IMG/VR virus record: IMGVR_UViG_3300044699_000023
Span: 1 to 46,436 of that record
Source of the DNA: a virus
Reading direction: 5' to 3' (one strand)
DNA: 46,436 nt
Positions 14,002 through 21,923 of this stretch are shown piece by piece (the first letter of the stretch is position 1; every line of letters starts with the position of its first letter). Under the pieces are notes generated by a model. That model worked only from the letters and a program-made list of their open reading frames with translations, made no database searches and had not been told where the DNA came from. The position numbers were made by a program, and so were the translations under genes.

Positions 14002-14515
14002 GCGTGCGCGTCGGCGTCGTCATCGTGCTGCTGCTGCTCTTCGTCACGCCCGCGGCCGCGCAGCCGTTGCTCTTCGACAAATACTTCGAGTCGCACGCGA
14101 CGCCGACCGAGCAGAAGGTCGCCGGCGCGGTGTCCTGGGTCACAGCGATCGCGCCCGTCGTGTGGGATGGCTGGCAAAGCTGCGGCGCCGAGACGACGCG
14201 CAGCCGGCGGGCGTGCGCGCTCGAAGCGACGCGCGTCAGCCTGACCTATGTCGCCGTGACGATCGTCAAGCGGGCCGTGCATCGCAGTCGACCGTGCGCG
14301 CCGAACGACTGCGGCCCCGACGTCAATCCTGAGCACAGCTTCTACAGCGCACACTCGGCGCTGCGATGACGGCGCTCTGTGGCCCGCAGACGTCTCACGT
14401 GCTGGCGCTCAGCATCACGACGGGCATCCTGCGCGGCATTAGTCGGAACCATTGGGCGACCGACATCATCGCCGGCCTGGGCGCCGGCGGCGCGGTCGGC
14501 TGTCTTGTGAGGTGA
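13998..14515 (+). CDS. PAP2-family phosphatase with signal peptide (one frameshift)
   Basis: The N-terminus MSVRVGVVIVLLLLFVTPAA ending AQ is a typical Sec signal peptide (about 24 residues), so the enzyme would act in the periplasm or membrane. The three phosphatidic-acid-phosphatase motifs are present: KRAVHRSRP (K-X6-RP), HSFYSAHSA, and LRGISRNHWATD (R-X5-H-X3-D). The third lies in another frame after about 14365, so one base is missing or extra there. PAP2 enzymes remove phosphate from lipids or lipid-linked precursors. In a phage this could alter the envelope of the infected cell. It is translated with the upstream PD-(D/E)XK gene through an ATGA overlap. Confidence 0.8.
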
Positions 14516-14518
14516 ACC

Positions 14519-14717
14519 ATGCACGAAGACGATCGCGAGCTCAAGGTTGACGAAGCAACCGCGGCAGTGCAGGCCGCCTTCGAGAAGAGCGCGTGCGGCG
14601 AACCACGCGCTGCGAACCGTCAGCCGCCGGCAGTCTGGATCTGCACGTGCGGCTTCAAGGCGCCGACCGCGAAGGCGCTGCTCGATCATCACAAACGACA
14701 AACACGAAAGGATCTGA
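14519..14717 (+). CDS. Small C2H2-like zinc protein (about 66 aa, probable frameshift)
   Basis: The start ATG lies three bases after the PAP2 stop, with GTGAGGTG upstream. The C-terminal half carries WICTCGFKAPTAKALLDHH followed by KRQ. The Cys-X-Cys plus His-His pattern resembles a single zinc finger. As given, the frame reads through into the next gene. Removing one A near 14700 would end it as HHKRQHERI at TGA 14715-14717, directly before a good start at 14720. I prefer that reading. Confidence 0.45.
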
Positions 14718-14719
14718 CG

Positions 14720-15033
14720 ATGGGCCGGCCGCCGACGAATGGAACCCGCTGCACCCGCTGTAAAGAGCGATGGTCACAGTCACGCCTCGGCCTCTGCCGC
14801 ACCTGCGAGCGCATCGAGTTCGGCGAGAAAGCCGGCGTCGCACGCGAGCGCGAGCACGTCGTGATGATGCAGGCGCGCGAGCTCGCCAGGTTGTCGGCCG
14901 CCGGCGCGCGCGCTACTCGCCGCCGCAGACCTATACGGTCGTCGCCGAAGGCCGCGAATACGAAGTCGTCAACGATCGGCTCGGCTTCGGCCGCGCGTTC
15001 GTCAACCAGGCGCCGGCCGAGGAAGGGCTATGA
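14720..15033 (+). CDS. Zinc-ribbon hypothetical protein (about 105 aa, one frameshift)
   Basis: GAAAGGATC precedes the ATG at 14720. The N-terminus has CTRCKERW and GLCRTCERIEFGEK, a four-Cys zinc ribbon. After about residue 60 the frame shifts (near 14915) to ARYSPPQTYTVVAEGREYEV and ends at TGA 15031-15033, overlapping the next ATG. Four-Cys ribbons commonly bind nucleic acid or partner proteins; the role here is not known. Confidence 0.45.
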
Positions 15034-15238
15034 CGCACACGCGCCAGATGTCGGACAGCGAAGGCGAGTTCATCCGTGGCGCGACACCGAGCGGCGCTGC
15101 GAGCGCGCTGTCGAGGGTAAGCCGTGCGGCGAGTCGATGAAGGTCCGCACGTGGGAGTCGAGCGACGGCGCCTTCGAGGATTATCAGTATCGGTGCGCGG
15201 TCGGTCATGTGATGTGGATCGACGGCATCGACTCATGA
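15030..15238 (+). CDS. Small Cys-rich protein (about 69 aa, one frameshift)
   Basis: It starts with MTHTRQMSDSEGEFIRG at ATG 15030. One frame change near 15085 joins it to RRCERAVEGKPCGESMKVR and then DYQYRCAVGHVMW. The spaced Cys and His residues could form a zinc ribbon. Its stop overlaps the M15 peptidase start (ATGA). No function can be given. Confidence 0.4.
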
Positions 15239-15516
15239 TCCGCGTCAAGTCCGGCGTTACGCCGCGGAATCTGATTCATCGCCGCGGCCGCGGCAAACGT
15301 CGGCCAGGAGCTCGGCCTCGACGTGACGATCACGTCAGGCATGGACGGAAGCACAAGGTCGGCTCGAAGCACTACATCGGCCAGGCGCTCGATTTCCGGC
15401 TGCTCGGCGCGCAGACCGACACCTTCCGCCAGGCGCTCGCGCGCCGTCTCGGGCCCGCCTATCAGGTGCTGCTCGAAGTCGATCACGTGCACGTCGAATA
15501 CGACCCGAAGCCATGA
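15235..15516 (+). CDS. M15-type peptidase, probable endolysin (two frameshifts)
   Basis: The C-terminal part has the metallopeptidase M15 (D-Ala-D-Ala carboxypeptidase/endolysin) signature. VGSKHYIGQALDFR matches S-X-H-X2-G-X-A-X-D, and VLLEVDHVHVEYD matches E-X-D-H-X-H. The central frame is shifted between about 15275 and 15350. Read in the other frame there it gives NVGQELGLDVTITSGMDG, the usual strand before the first zinc ligand. The protein is about 93 residues with no signal peptide, so it would need a holin to reach the cell wall. Two small membrane-protein genes follow immediately. Confidence 0.75.
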   Translation: MIRVKSGVTPRNLIHRRGRGKRRPGARPRRDDHVRHGRKHKVGSKHYIGQALDFRLLGAQTDTFRQALARRLGPAYQVLLEVDHVHVEYDPKP

Positions 15517-15629
15517 TCGATCACGCGCTTTTCGCCGGCGCAATTCTGGAGATCCTTGAGGCGCTCGCGGTTATAGTGATCGTCGGTTCGGTGCTCGCCG
15601 CACTGACGCGGCGGCGGAAAAGGAAGTGA
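15513..15629 (+). CDS. Small membrane protein, holin candidate (38 aa)
   Basis: The ATG at 15513 overlaps the peptidase stop. The product has one long hydrophobic segment (about residues 5-30, ILEILEALAVIVIVGSVLAAL) and a very basic C-terminus (TRRRKRK). Its size and charge layout fit a small holin or antiholin. Position next to the M15 endolysin supports a lysis role, inferred from context. Confidence 0.55.
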   Translation: MIDHALFAGAILEILEALAVIVIVGSVLAALTRRRKRK

Positions 15630-15633
15630 TCTG

Positions 15634-15804
15634 ATGCTGCTCCTCGTCGTCGTCTTGATCTACTGCATCGCGCAATACTGCACGACGCTGGTGCCCGAGA
15701 ACGCGAAGGCGATCGCGCTCGTCGCCCTGGTGATCACCATCCTCTACTGTGCCGGCGCCTTCGCCTACCCGCCGCTGCGGGGCCCGGTCTTTCCCGTCCG
15801 CTGA
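15634..15804 (+). CDS. Two-segment membrane protein, holin candidate (56 aa)
   Basis: ATG 15634 lies just after the preceding gene, with GGAAG ten bases upstream. Two hydrophobic segments are visible, LLLVVVLIYCIAQYC and AIALVALVITILYCAGAF, separated by a short polar turn (TTLVPENAK). This hairpin form is common in class II holins and in small conserved phage membrane proteins near lysis genes. Which of the two small membrane proteins is the holin cannot be decided from sequence. Confidence 0.55.
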   Translation: MLLLVVVLIYCIAQYCTTLVPENAKAIALVALVITILYCAGAFAYPPLRGPVFPVR

Positions 15805-15842
15805 AAAATAAAGTTTGCAGGTCTGTGCAGGTTTGGCCGGCG

Positions 15843-15857
15843 GTTGTTGACAACAAC
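15843..15857 (+). promoter_or_regulatory. Full 15-bp operator palindrome with embedded -35 box
   Basis: GTTGTTGACAACAAC is identical to the site at 8101 and contains TTGACA (15847-15852). No convincing -10 box is found at the right distance, so either the promoter is weak or activator-dependent, or a base is wrong. The gene at 15941 starts 84 bases downstream, with CAGGAG upstream of its ATG. Confidence 0.55.
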
Positions 15858-15940
15858 GCCGCGGCTGTCATCGTGGGCCTGGTTGGCGCGATCCGCTGGC
15901 AATACCGCCAGGCACCGCGCGCCGCAGGAGTCATCCCGCC

Positions 15941-17039
15941 ATGAAATCCGGTCGATCGCTCACCGAGCTCGCCGCCGAACTACAGCGCCAGTCGGAAACC
16001 AAGCGAGACTTCCTCGCGCCGCAGAACAAACTCACCGCCGTCGTCATCGACAACAACGACATCGCCATCGACGGCATCAACGGGGAACCGTTCCCGCTGA
16101 CGAACTACGCGCACGGCCAGGTCGCCGAGCACTGGAGATTCCGAAAAAGTATTACGACCGGATGCGCGCCGAAGACCCGGCCCTGCTCGCGAAGAACGTG
16201 AACACATGGCTCGGCAAGAACGGCGACGAGCGTCGGATGGTCCGCACGCTCGACAAGCAGGTGCGCGCGTTCATGTCGCCGAAGTATCGGCCGCTCGACA
16301 ACTTCGATCTCGCGCAGACGGTGCTGCCGGTCCTGATCGAGAACAAGGTCACGATCACGTCGTGCGAGCTCACCGAAACCCGGATGTTCATCAAGGGCAT
16401 TTTGGAGACGCTCAGCGACGAACTCCCGAGGGCCTCAGCTACGGCACCGCCATCACATGATCAAGCAGGGCGACCGCGGGCGCCTCGTCGCGGCCATCAC
16501 CATCAGCAACAGCGACATCGGCAACGGCACGCTCAAGATCGAGCCGGCGGTCTTCACGACCTGGTGCACGAACCTCGCGATCATGCAGCAGGCAGCGATG
16601 AAGAAATACCACGTCGGCCGCGCGCATGAGGCTGACGCATCGTGGGAAGTGTTTCAGGACGCCACGCGCCGCGCCGACGACGCCGCCTTCTGGCTCAAGG
16701 CGAAAGATGTGACGATGGCGGCGTTCCGCGAGGATCTCTTCCGCAAGGCGGTCGACTCGATCAAGGCCTCGGCGTCGGCGCCGATCGTCAGCGAGGATCT
16801 CCCGAAGGTCGTCGAGGCGACGATCGTCGAGCTCGCGCTGCCGCCGGCGGTCGACAACGGGCTGCTCAAGCTGCTCGCGGCGGGCGGTGACTTCACCCGG
16901 TGGGGCCTGTCGTCGGCGATTCACGCGGCTCGCGAACGACACCAAGGACTACGAAGACGCGACGGCGCTCGAACGCGCCGGCGGCGCCATCCTCGAAGTC
17001 GGCGCGGCCTCGTGGAAGCGCATCGCGGAGGCAGCGTAG
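15941..17039 (+). CDS. DUF932-like protein (several frameshifts, about 365 aa)
   Basis: Read across at least four indels (near 16137, 16425, 16458 and 16915), the gene encodes one protein. The N-terminal part has NNDIAIDGINGEPFPLTNYA and then IPKKYYDRMRAEDPALLAKN. The centre has RAFMSPKYRPLDNFDLAQTV and then CELTETRMF. These blocks resemble the DUF932 phage/plasmid family, whose biochemical role is unresolved. Adding one C at 16137 (GAGCACCTGG) restores HLEIPKKYY, so the breaks look like base-calling errors. TAG at 17037-17039 ends the gene. Confidence 0.65.
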
Positions 17040-17090
17040 CAGGGGCCAGGGGCGCCACCGCGCCGGCCTCTCTCTCTCGCGAGTCACAAC

Positions 17091-17607
17091 ATGAAACTCA
17101 CTACCACGAAGATCCGCGGCCAGGAGCTCACGATCGAAGTCAACGCCGGCGGCACGTTCACCTGCGATTTCGGCGATCACACCTACGAGGCGAAAACGCA
17201 CGCCGAGCTACTCGAACGTCTCGAAGTCGCTGTCAAGAAACACCTGGCGCAGAACCCGGTCGACGTCACGGTGATCGGCCTCGTCTCGCGCGACAAGCGC
17301 AAGATGTCCTACAGCTCGACGCCATTCGAGAAGGCGTCGGATTCGTGCACGCGCTGCTGACGGCGAAGCACGAGCGCCACGGCGGCACCTTCCTGCTGCG
17401 CGCGGTCGACGGCGGGCAGAAGTTCCAAGTCGGCAGCTACAGCAGCGAGGGCACCATCTGCGGCGGCTCACGGTCGAGGAGTCGGTCGAATACATGCGCC
17501 TGGCGTCCGCGGTCGTCGACGCGGAGAAGGCGCTCGCGGCGTTCGAGCTCACGGTCAAGGTAAATGCGCAGGAGCTGCTCGACGCGGCGCGGAAGGAAGG
17601 CAAGTGA
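17091..17607 (+). CDS. Hypothetical protein (two frameshifts, about 171 aa)
   Basis: The frame begins MKLTTTKIRGQELTIEVNAG, a beta-rich start (residues 1-40). It shifts near 17325 to GVGFVHALLTAKHERHGGTF and again near 17465 to RLTVEESVEYMRLASAVVDA. It ends in a helical tail closing with ARKEGK at TGA 17605-17607. A beta domain with a C-terminal coiled coil is likely. No family is recognised. The stop is coupled to the next ATG (TGATG). Confidence 0.45.
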
Positions 17608-17879
17608 TGGCGAAGCGCACCAAGTCGAACACGGCAGGGCTCGCGGCGGCGCTGCGTCGTCGCATCGGCCGCACCGTCTGGTTTCTGCACCCGACACCGC
17701 GCCGTAGTGCGGGGCACGCTGCGCCGCGGGCGCAAGGTCGAAGTGCTCGAACGCATGACGATCCAGCAGTCGGACGAACCGGCGGCGGCCGCACCTACGT
17801 CATGGACGAACGCACCTACACGCTGCCGCGCAGCGTCAAGATCAACTTCGGACCCACACCGATCGAGGTGAAAAAATGA
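17607..17879 (+). CDS. Small hypothetical protein (two frameshifts, about 90 aa)
   Basis: It starts MAKRTKSNTAGLAAALRRRI, then near 17700 moves to the frame reading GTLRRGRKVEVLERMTIQQS. Near 17800 it returns to give YVMDERTYTLPRSVKINFG. The corrected protein is a basic N-terminal helix followed by short beta strands. The function is unknown. Overlapping start and stop codons tie it to both neighbours. Confidence 0.4.
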   Translation: MAKRTKSNTAGLAAALRRRIGRTVWFLHPTPRRSAGHAAPRAQGRSARTHDDPAVGRTGGGRTYVMDERTYTLPRSVKINFGPTPIEVKK

Positions 17880-18258
17880 ACGGCACCGACACGCCGAGCG
17901 GCATCCTGCCGACGATGACTTCTCTCTGGAGCTCGCCAGGCTGCGCCGCGACCCGGCCGCCATCGAGCCGAAGAGCACGACGATCCAGACGACCACCTTC
18001 TACGGGCACGCGGAAGAGTGGATCATCCGCACCATCCGCACCGACGCCGGCGACACGCTCTTCATCCGGCACATCAAGGCAAACGGCGGCGGCGGCAGCT
18101 ACATCATCCCGCCGCCGTCGTCGCGGCCAGCAACCGGCAGCAGAACGTCATCACGACCATCGCCAGGCGCCGCGGGGCCCGCCGTGGGTTTCGAGACGCG
18201 CCAGGCCGCCGGCACGCAGACGAAGCCGCCGGCGCGGCCGCGGAAGGCCGGCAAGTGA
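17876..18258 (+). CDS. Hypothetical protein (one frameshift, about 127 aa)
   Basis: ATG 17876 overlaps the previous TGA. After about ten codons the frame shifts (near 17905) to DDDFSLELARLRRDPAAIEP. It continues through TTTFYGHAEEWIIRTIRT to a Pro/Arg-rich flexible tail ending RPRKAGK at 18258. The middle part is a compact beta-rich unit. The role is unknown. Confidence 0.4.
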
Positions 18259-18488
18259 TGACGCGCGCGCAAGCGTTCGAGATGGCGCAGGCCCTGGCCG
18301 ACAGCCGGGGCACGGCCTTCGAGGTGCACCGTCACGTCGGCGACTACGGCCGGCGCGGCGGTGACATCCCGGCAACCGGCGAGCATCGTGTCGTGCCGTT
18401 CGGCACCGAGCTCCCGGCCTGTTGGGCGCTGCTGGCGATCGCCGAGCCGGCGCTCGGCGTCCCGCCTCGACGAGCTCGGCCCGTGTAG
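18258..18488 (+). CDS. Small hypothetical protein (76 aa)
   Basis: ATG 18258 shares a base with the previous stop. The product begins MTRAQAFEMAQALADSRGTA and contains a GEHRVVPFGTELP segment. Codon use is like its neighbours. It is the last gene before the promoter-like region ahead of the small terminase gene. The C-terminal end might be altered by an undetected indel. Confidence 0.4.
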   Translation: MTRAQAFEMAQALADSRGTAFEVHRHVGDYGRRGGDIPATGEHRVVPFGTELPACWALLAIAEPALGVPPRRARPV

Positions 18489-18551
18489 CCTGCACCGGCC
18501 GCTACGGGCACGAGGGAGGGGCCCGGTATCCCTGGCGAGGGGTGCCGGCCT

Positions 18552-18581
18552 TTCGCATTCTTCGGGCAGCTCGTCTAGAAT
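18552..18581 (+). promoter_or_regulatory. Candidate promoter for the packaging/late operon
   Basis: TAGAAT (18576-18581) is a good -10 box. TTCGCA (18552-18557) is a weak -35 box 18 bases upstream. The predicted start lies about two bases before the GTG at 18590, where no ribosome-binding site exists. Unlike the early promoters, it lacks the GTTG-N-CAAC operator. About 100 bases between 18489 and 18589 contain no gene. Confidence 0.45.
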
Positions 18582-18589
18582 GGCGCTCT

Positions 18590-19145
18590 GTGGCACGCAA
18601 GCGCCCCCGGAACGACCAGGGACCGGGGCCAGGCCAGCAGCTACCCCTCGCCAGCCTCGCCCCTGACGCCCGCGCAGGAGTCCTTCTGCGTCCATTACGA
18701 CGCCAACGGCAACAACGGCGTCCGCGCCTGGCTCAGCAGTCACCCCCGCACCCGCAGTGTCCGAGCAGCGGCGTCTGCGGCCTGGCGGGCGTTGACGAAC
18801 GTTGACATCGCGCGCCGCGTCGACGAGCTCGCGCAGGTGCGCTTCACGAAGGTCGCGATGTCGGGCGAGCAGGCCGCCGCCCTGGTCGCCGGCGATGCGA
18901 CGGCCGACGTGCGGCAGCTCTTCGACGAGGCCGGCAAGATGCTGCGGTGCACGAGTGGCCCGACAGCGTCGCGCGCAGCGTGAAGGCGATTCCGGCCGAC
19001 GCCGGAAGGATGGGCGGTGACGCTCAACGACTCGCTGCAGGCGCGGAAGCTGATCCTCGAACAAACCGGCAAACTCAAATCACCGCTCGCGCCGATCGCC
19101 GACCTGGCGAAGATCCTCGCGGGCGATTTTCAAGAGGGAGAGTGA
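18590..19145 (+). CDS. Terminase small subunit (about three frameshifts)
   Basis: The corrected protein begins with a basic arm (VARKRPRNDQ). It then reads LTPAQESFCVHYDANGNNGV followed by SVRAAASAAWRAL, the helix-turn-helix typical of the Terminase_2 small subunits that recognise phage DNA. It continues with DVRQLFDEAGKML and ends PLAPIADLAKILAGDFQEGE. Frames change near 18655, 18955 and 19000. The large subunit follows about 0.6 kb downstream, as usual. It binds the packaging site and activates TerL. The GTG start is the best available but lacks a ribosome-binding site. Confidence 0.7.
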
Positions 19146-19149
19146 TCCG

Positions 19150-19299
19150 ATGTGGCAAGTCATCCTCGACGCGCTCATGCGGGAAGTGCAGGCGCACCCG
19201 GAGCGCATCCTCAACCTCGTCGAGCAGATCGTCGCGCTGCTGAACAAACACCCCGAGGCGGTCGCGGCGCTGATCAAGCAACTGCCGAAGACCGAGTGA
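19150..19299 (+). CDS. Small helical protein (49 aa)
   Basis: GGGAGAG precedes the ATG at 19150. The whole product is two amphipathic helices (WQVILDALMREVQAHPERIL, LVEQIVALLNKHPEAVAALI). Position between TerS and TerL suggests a packaging accessory, but this is inference. The stop overlaps the next ATG. Confidence 0.5.
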   Translation: MWQVILDALMREVQAHPERILNLVEQIVALLNKHPEAVAALIKQLPKTE

Positions 19300-19415
19300 T
19301 GCTCCCCGACGTCACCTGTCGGCACGGCGTCGCGCTCGATGTGCACTGCTGCAACTGTCACAGCGGGTTTATCTTCGATCTGAATCACGAATGTGAGGAG
19401 CGATGGCTGACGTGA
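19299..19415 (+). CDS. Cys/His-rich miniprotein (38 aa)
   Basis: In 38 residues it carries CRHGVALDVHCCNCHSG and a later NHECEE, enough ligands for one zinc ion. Such zinc-knuckle peptides occur in phage packaging regions, but the role is not known. It overlaps the start of the following gene by 13 bases and is coupled to the previous stop (TGATG). Confidence 0.45.
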   Translation: MLPDVTCRHGVALDVHCCNCHSGFIFDLNHECEERWLT

Positions 19416-19715
19416 AGAAAGCGCGCGAGGAAACCGGCGAGCCGATGCTGCAATGGTTCGAGTATGAGCATCTGCCCGAGCACCTGCAGAAGCGATCGAA
19501 GTCGTTCGCTGCCCTGGCGTGCGAGATCGCCTACGACTACCCGCGCAACCCCGAGCGCACCGTCGCGCTGCGCAAGCTGCTCGAAGCCAAAGACGCCGGC
19601 GTGCGCTCGTGCCTCGGTAGCGAACGGCTGCGCCTTCTGCTGGTGGGCCCGCCTGGTGCTGCTAACAGTCGCGGCGCTCGCGTTCATCTACGGCGTGCTG
19701 CTGCTCGGGCGGTAG
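19403..19715 (+). CDS. Conserved phage protein with possible C-terminal membrane segment (one frameshift)
   Basis: The N-terminal 70 residues (MLQWFEYEHLPEHLQKRSKS, RTVALRKLLEAKDAGVR) match a small conserved phage protein type found near terminase genes; its function is unknown. Near 19605 the frame must shift. One option gives a stop just afterwards. The other gives a hydrophobic tail (WARLVLLTVAALAFIYGVLL) ending TAG at 19713-19715, directly before the TerL ATG. The tail might instead be a separate small membrane protein. Confidence 0.5.
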
Positions 19716-21179
19716 ATGGCCGGCGTGATGACGCGAGCGCGCGAGCGGCTGCTCCGCTGGAAAGCGGACCCGATCGCGATGGTCCGCGAAGAGTTCAAGG
19801 TCGAGCCGTATCCTGGCAGGCCGAGGCGCTCGCGGCGTTCCCGAAAACAAAACCGGCTCGCGCTGAAGGCGTGCAAGGGGCCTGGCAAGACGGCGCTGCT
19901 CGCCTGGGTCGGGCTGAACTTCCTCGCCACGCGACCGAACCCGCGCATCGGTGCGACGTCGATCACCGAGGGCAACCTGAACGCGAACCTCTGGCCGAGT
20001 TCGCGAAGTGGATGCAGCGGTCGACGTTCTTCACTGAGGCCTTCGCCTGGTCGAAGACGACGATCGTCTCGCGCAAAGCACCCGGCACCTGGTGGATTCA
20101 GGCGCGCACACTGGCCGAAGAAAGCGAACGCCGACCAACAGAGCGAGCGCTCGCCGGCTTGCACGAGGATTACGCGATGTGGCTGCTCGACGAGATCGGC
20201 GGCTACCCGCAGGCGATCATGACGACGGCCGAGGCGGTCTTCGCGAGCGGCATCGAGACGAAGGTCGTCGCCGCCGGCAACCCACGCACACGACCGGCCC
20301 GCTGTATCGCGCGTGCACGACCGACCGGCACCTCTGGTATGTCGTGACGATCACCGGCGACCCGGATGATCCGAAGCGGTCGCCGAACATCAGCCTTGAC
20401 TACGCGCGCCAGCAGATCGCCAGCTACGGCCGCGAAAACCCGTGGGTGATGGTGAACGTGCTCGGCCAGTTCCCGCCGTCGAGCATCAACGCGCTGCTCG
20501 GCGTCGAGGACGTCGAGGCCGCGATGAAGCGACACCTACTGAGGCACCAATACGATTGGGCGCAGAAGCGGCTCGGCATCGACGTCGCGCGCTTCGGCGA
20601 CGACCGCACGATCATCTTCCCGCGCCAGGGCCTCGCCAGCTTCCGCCGGTGACGATGCGCACGCAGAACACGATGAACATCGCTGCCAGGGTGATGCGTG
20701 CGCAAACGCAGTGGGAAGCCGAGCTCGTGCTCGTCGACGATACGGGGCATTGGGGCCACGGCGTGATCGACGCGCTGAACACGGCGAACTATCCGGCGGT
20801 CGGCATCAATTACAGCGAGCGCGCGATCGATCCGCGCTACAAGAACCGGCGCGCGGAGATGTGGCTCGAAGGTGCGAAGGCGATCAAGAAACGGCGCGGC
20901 GCTGCCGAATCTGCCCGAGGTGATCGCCGAGTTCACCGAGCCGACCTACACCTACGTCGGCGGCGTGTTCTTGCTCGAAGAAAAGGATCAGATCAAGGCG
21001 CGGCTCGGCGTCTCGCCCGACGTTGCCGAGCCTACATGCTCACCTACGCGCTGCCTGATATGCCGGGCGCGATGCGTCAGGCGCTCGGCCAGGCGCAGCA
21101 CGTGCGCACCGGCGACAGCGTCGACCAGGTGCTGCACTCGGGCGCCGGCCGCGCGCTGACAGGCGACGATGTCGAATGA
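19716..21179 (+). CDS. Terminase large subunit (many frameshifts)
   Basis: This is the packaging ATPase/nuclease. Across about nine indels (near 19815, 19850, 20000, 20105, 20145, 20285, 20640, 20905 and 21030) one protein can be read. ALKACKGPGKTALLAW is the Walker A loop. MWLLDEIGGYP is Walker B with its catalytic Glu. GIDVARFGDDRTI starts the RNase H-like nuclease domain with its first Asp, and VLVDDTGHWGHGVIDAL supplies the second. It would cut concatemeric DNA and pump it through the portal encoded at 22746. The corrected length, about 490 residues, is normal. Confidence 0.85.
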
Positions 21180-21402
21180 CGACGAGGAAGGGCCGTATGC
21201 GAACATCCGCGACCCGGAGCTGCTCGGGCCGTTCGTCGGGCAGCGGTGCGTCGAGATCACGCAGCACGATCGCGAGGAGTTTCTCGAAGACCACGTGAGC
21301 TATATCGCGCTGCATTTCGAGAACGGTTACACTCTGACCTTCGAGATCAACGACGACTGTCACTTCACGATTTCGCCGCCGGATGCGACCGAAGAGACAT
21401 GA
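21169..21402 (+). CDS. Small acidic hypothetical protein (77 aa)
   Basis: ATG 21169 overlaps the TerL end by 11 bases. The product is acidic with a beta-rich C-terminus (YIALHFENGYTLTFEINDDC). It is intact, unlike its neighbours. Position suggests a packaging or head accessory, but no family is recognised. The stop overlaps the next start. Confidence 0.5.
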   Translation: MSNDDEEGPYANIRDPELLGPFVGQRCVEITQHDREEFLEDHVSYIALHFENGYTLTFEINDDCHFTISPPDATEET

Positions 21403-21572
21403 CGCACTTCGTGCTCGACGTCGTCGTCGACTCGCCGGCCGATCAGCTCTCCCTGCTGCTGTGGCTGCGGAAGTGGCAGCAGTTTCATCACAAGGCGACG
21501 ATCAGCGTGAGGGACGCCGATGATCAGAAAGTCAAAGGGCGGCGGCTACCAGGTGAAAAGCGAGTCGGGTAA
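21399..21572 (+). CDS. Small hypothetical protein (57 aa)
   Basis: The ATGA overlap at 21399 supports the start. The product begins MTHFVLDVVVDSPADQLSLL and carries LWLRKWQQFHHKAT. As given it overlaps the 21520 gene by 53 bases. A small indel near 21510 would instead end it at the TGA at 21521, exactly coupled to that gene. I cannot decide between the two. Confidence 0.4.
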   Translation: MTHFVLDVVVDSPADQLSLLLWLRKWQQFHHKATISVRDADDQKVKGRRLPGEKRVG

Positions 21573-21660
21573 GAACCTCTCGAAGCCGGGGCTGTCGCAC
21601 GCGGCCGCGGTGAAGCGGCTGCAGCAGGTCGAATACTTCAAGCACAAGGGGAAACGGTGA
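21520..21660 (+). CDS. Small conserved phage protein (46 aa)
   Basis: This short basic protein (KSKGGGYQVKSESGKNLSKP, HAAAVKRLQQVEYFKHKGKR) is of a type I recognise as recurring in many phages, often near packaging or DNA-metabolism genes, without known function. The ATG at 21520 follows GAGGGACG. The GTG of the next gene overlaps its stop. Confidence 0.6.
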   Translation: MIRKSKGGGYQVKSESGKNLSKPGLSHAAAVKRLQQVEYFKHKGKR

Positions 21661-21923
21661 ACGACGACATGGGCCGAGAAGCCAAAGCACGCGAAGACCG
21701 CACGCCGATCCAGCTCCTCGAAGAGAGCGTCGCCGGCCAAATGGAGCACCTCGAAAACCTGCTGAAGCAGCACGAGGAAGCGAGCGCCGATCGCGAGCGT
21801 CGGCTGCGCGCGCACCTGGTGCGGATGCAGGGCCTGGAGCTCACCGGGCACGTGCGCATCTTCGGCATCAGGTTCCCGATCGCGCTCTGCTTCTCGCTGC
21901 CGAAGCCGCCGAAGGCGCATTGA
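21657..21923 (+). CDS. Hypothetical coiled-coil protein (88 aa)
   Basis: GTG 21657 overlaps the preceding TGA; ATG 21669 is an alternative start. Residues 20-60 form a charged coiled coil (EESVAGQMEHLENLLKQHEE). A short hydrophobic beta stretch near the C-terminus (HVRIFGIRFPIALCFSLP) may bury in a complex or membrane. The function is unknown. Confidence 0.45.
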   Translation: MNDDMGREAKAREDRTPIQLLEESVAGQMEHLENLLKQHEEASADRERRLRAHLVRMQGLELTGHVRIFGIRFPIALCFSLPKPPKAH

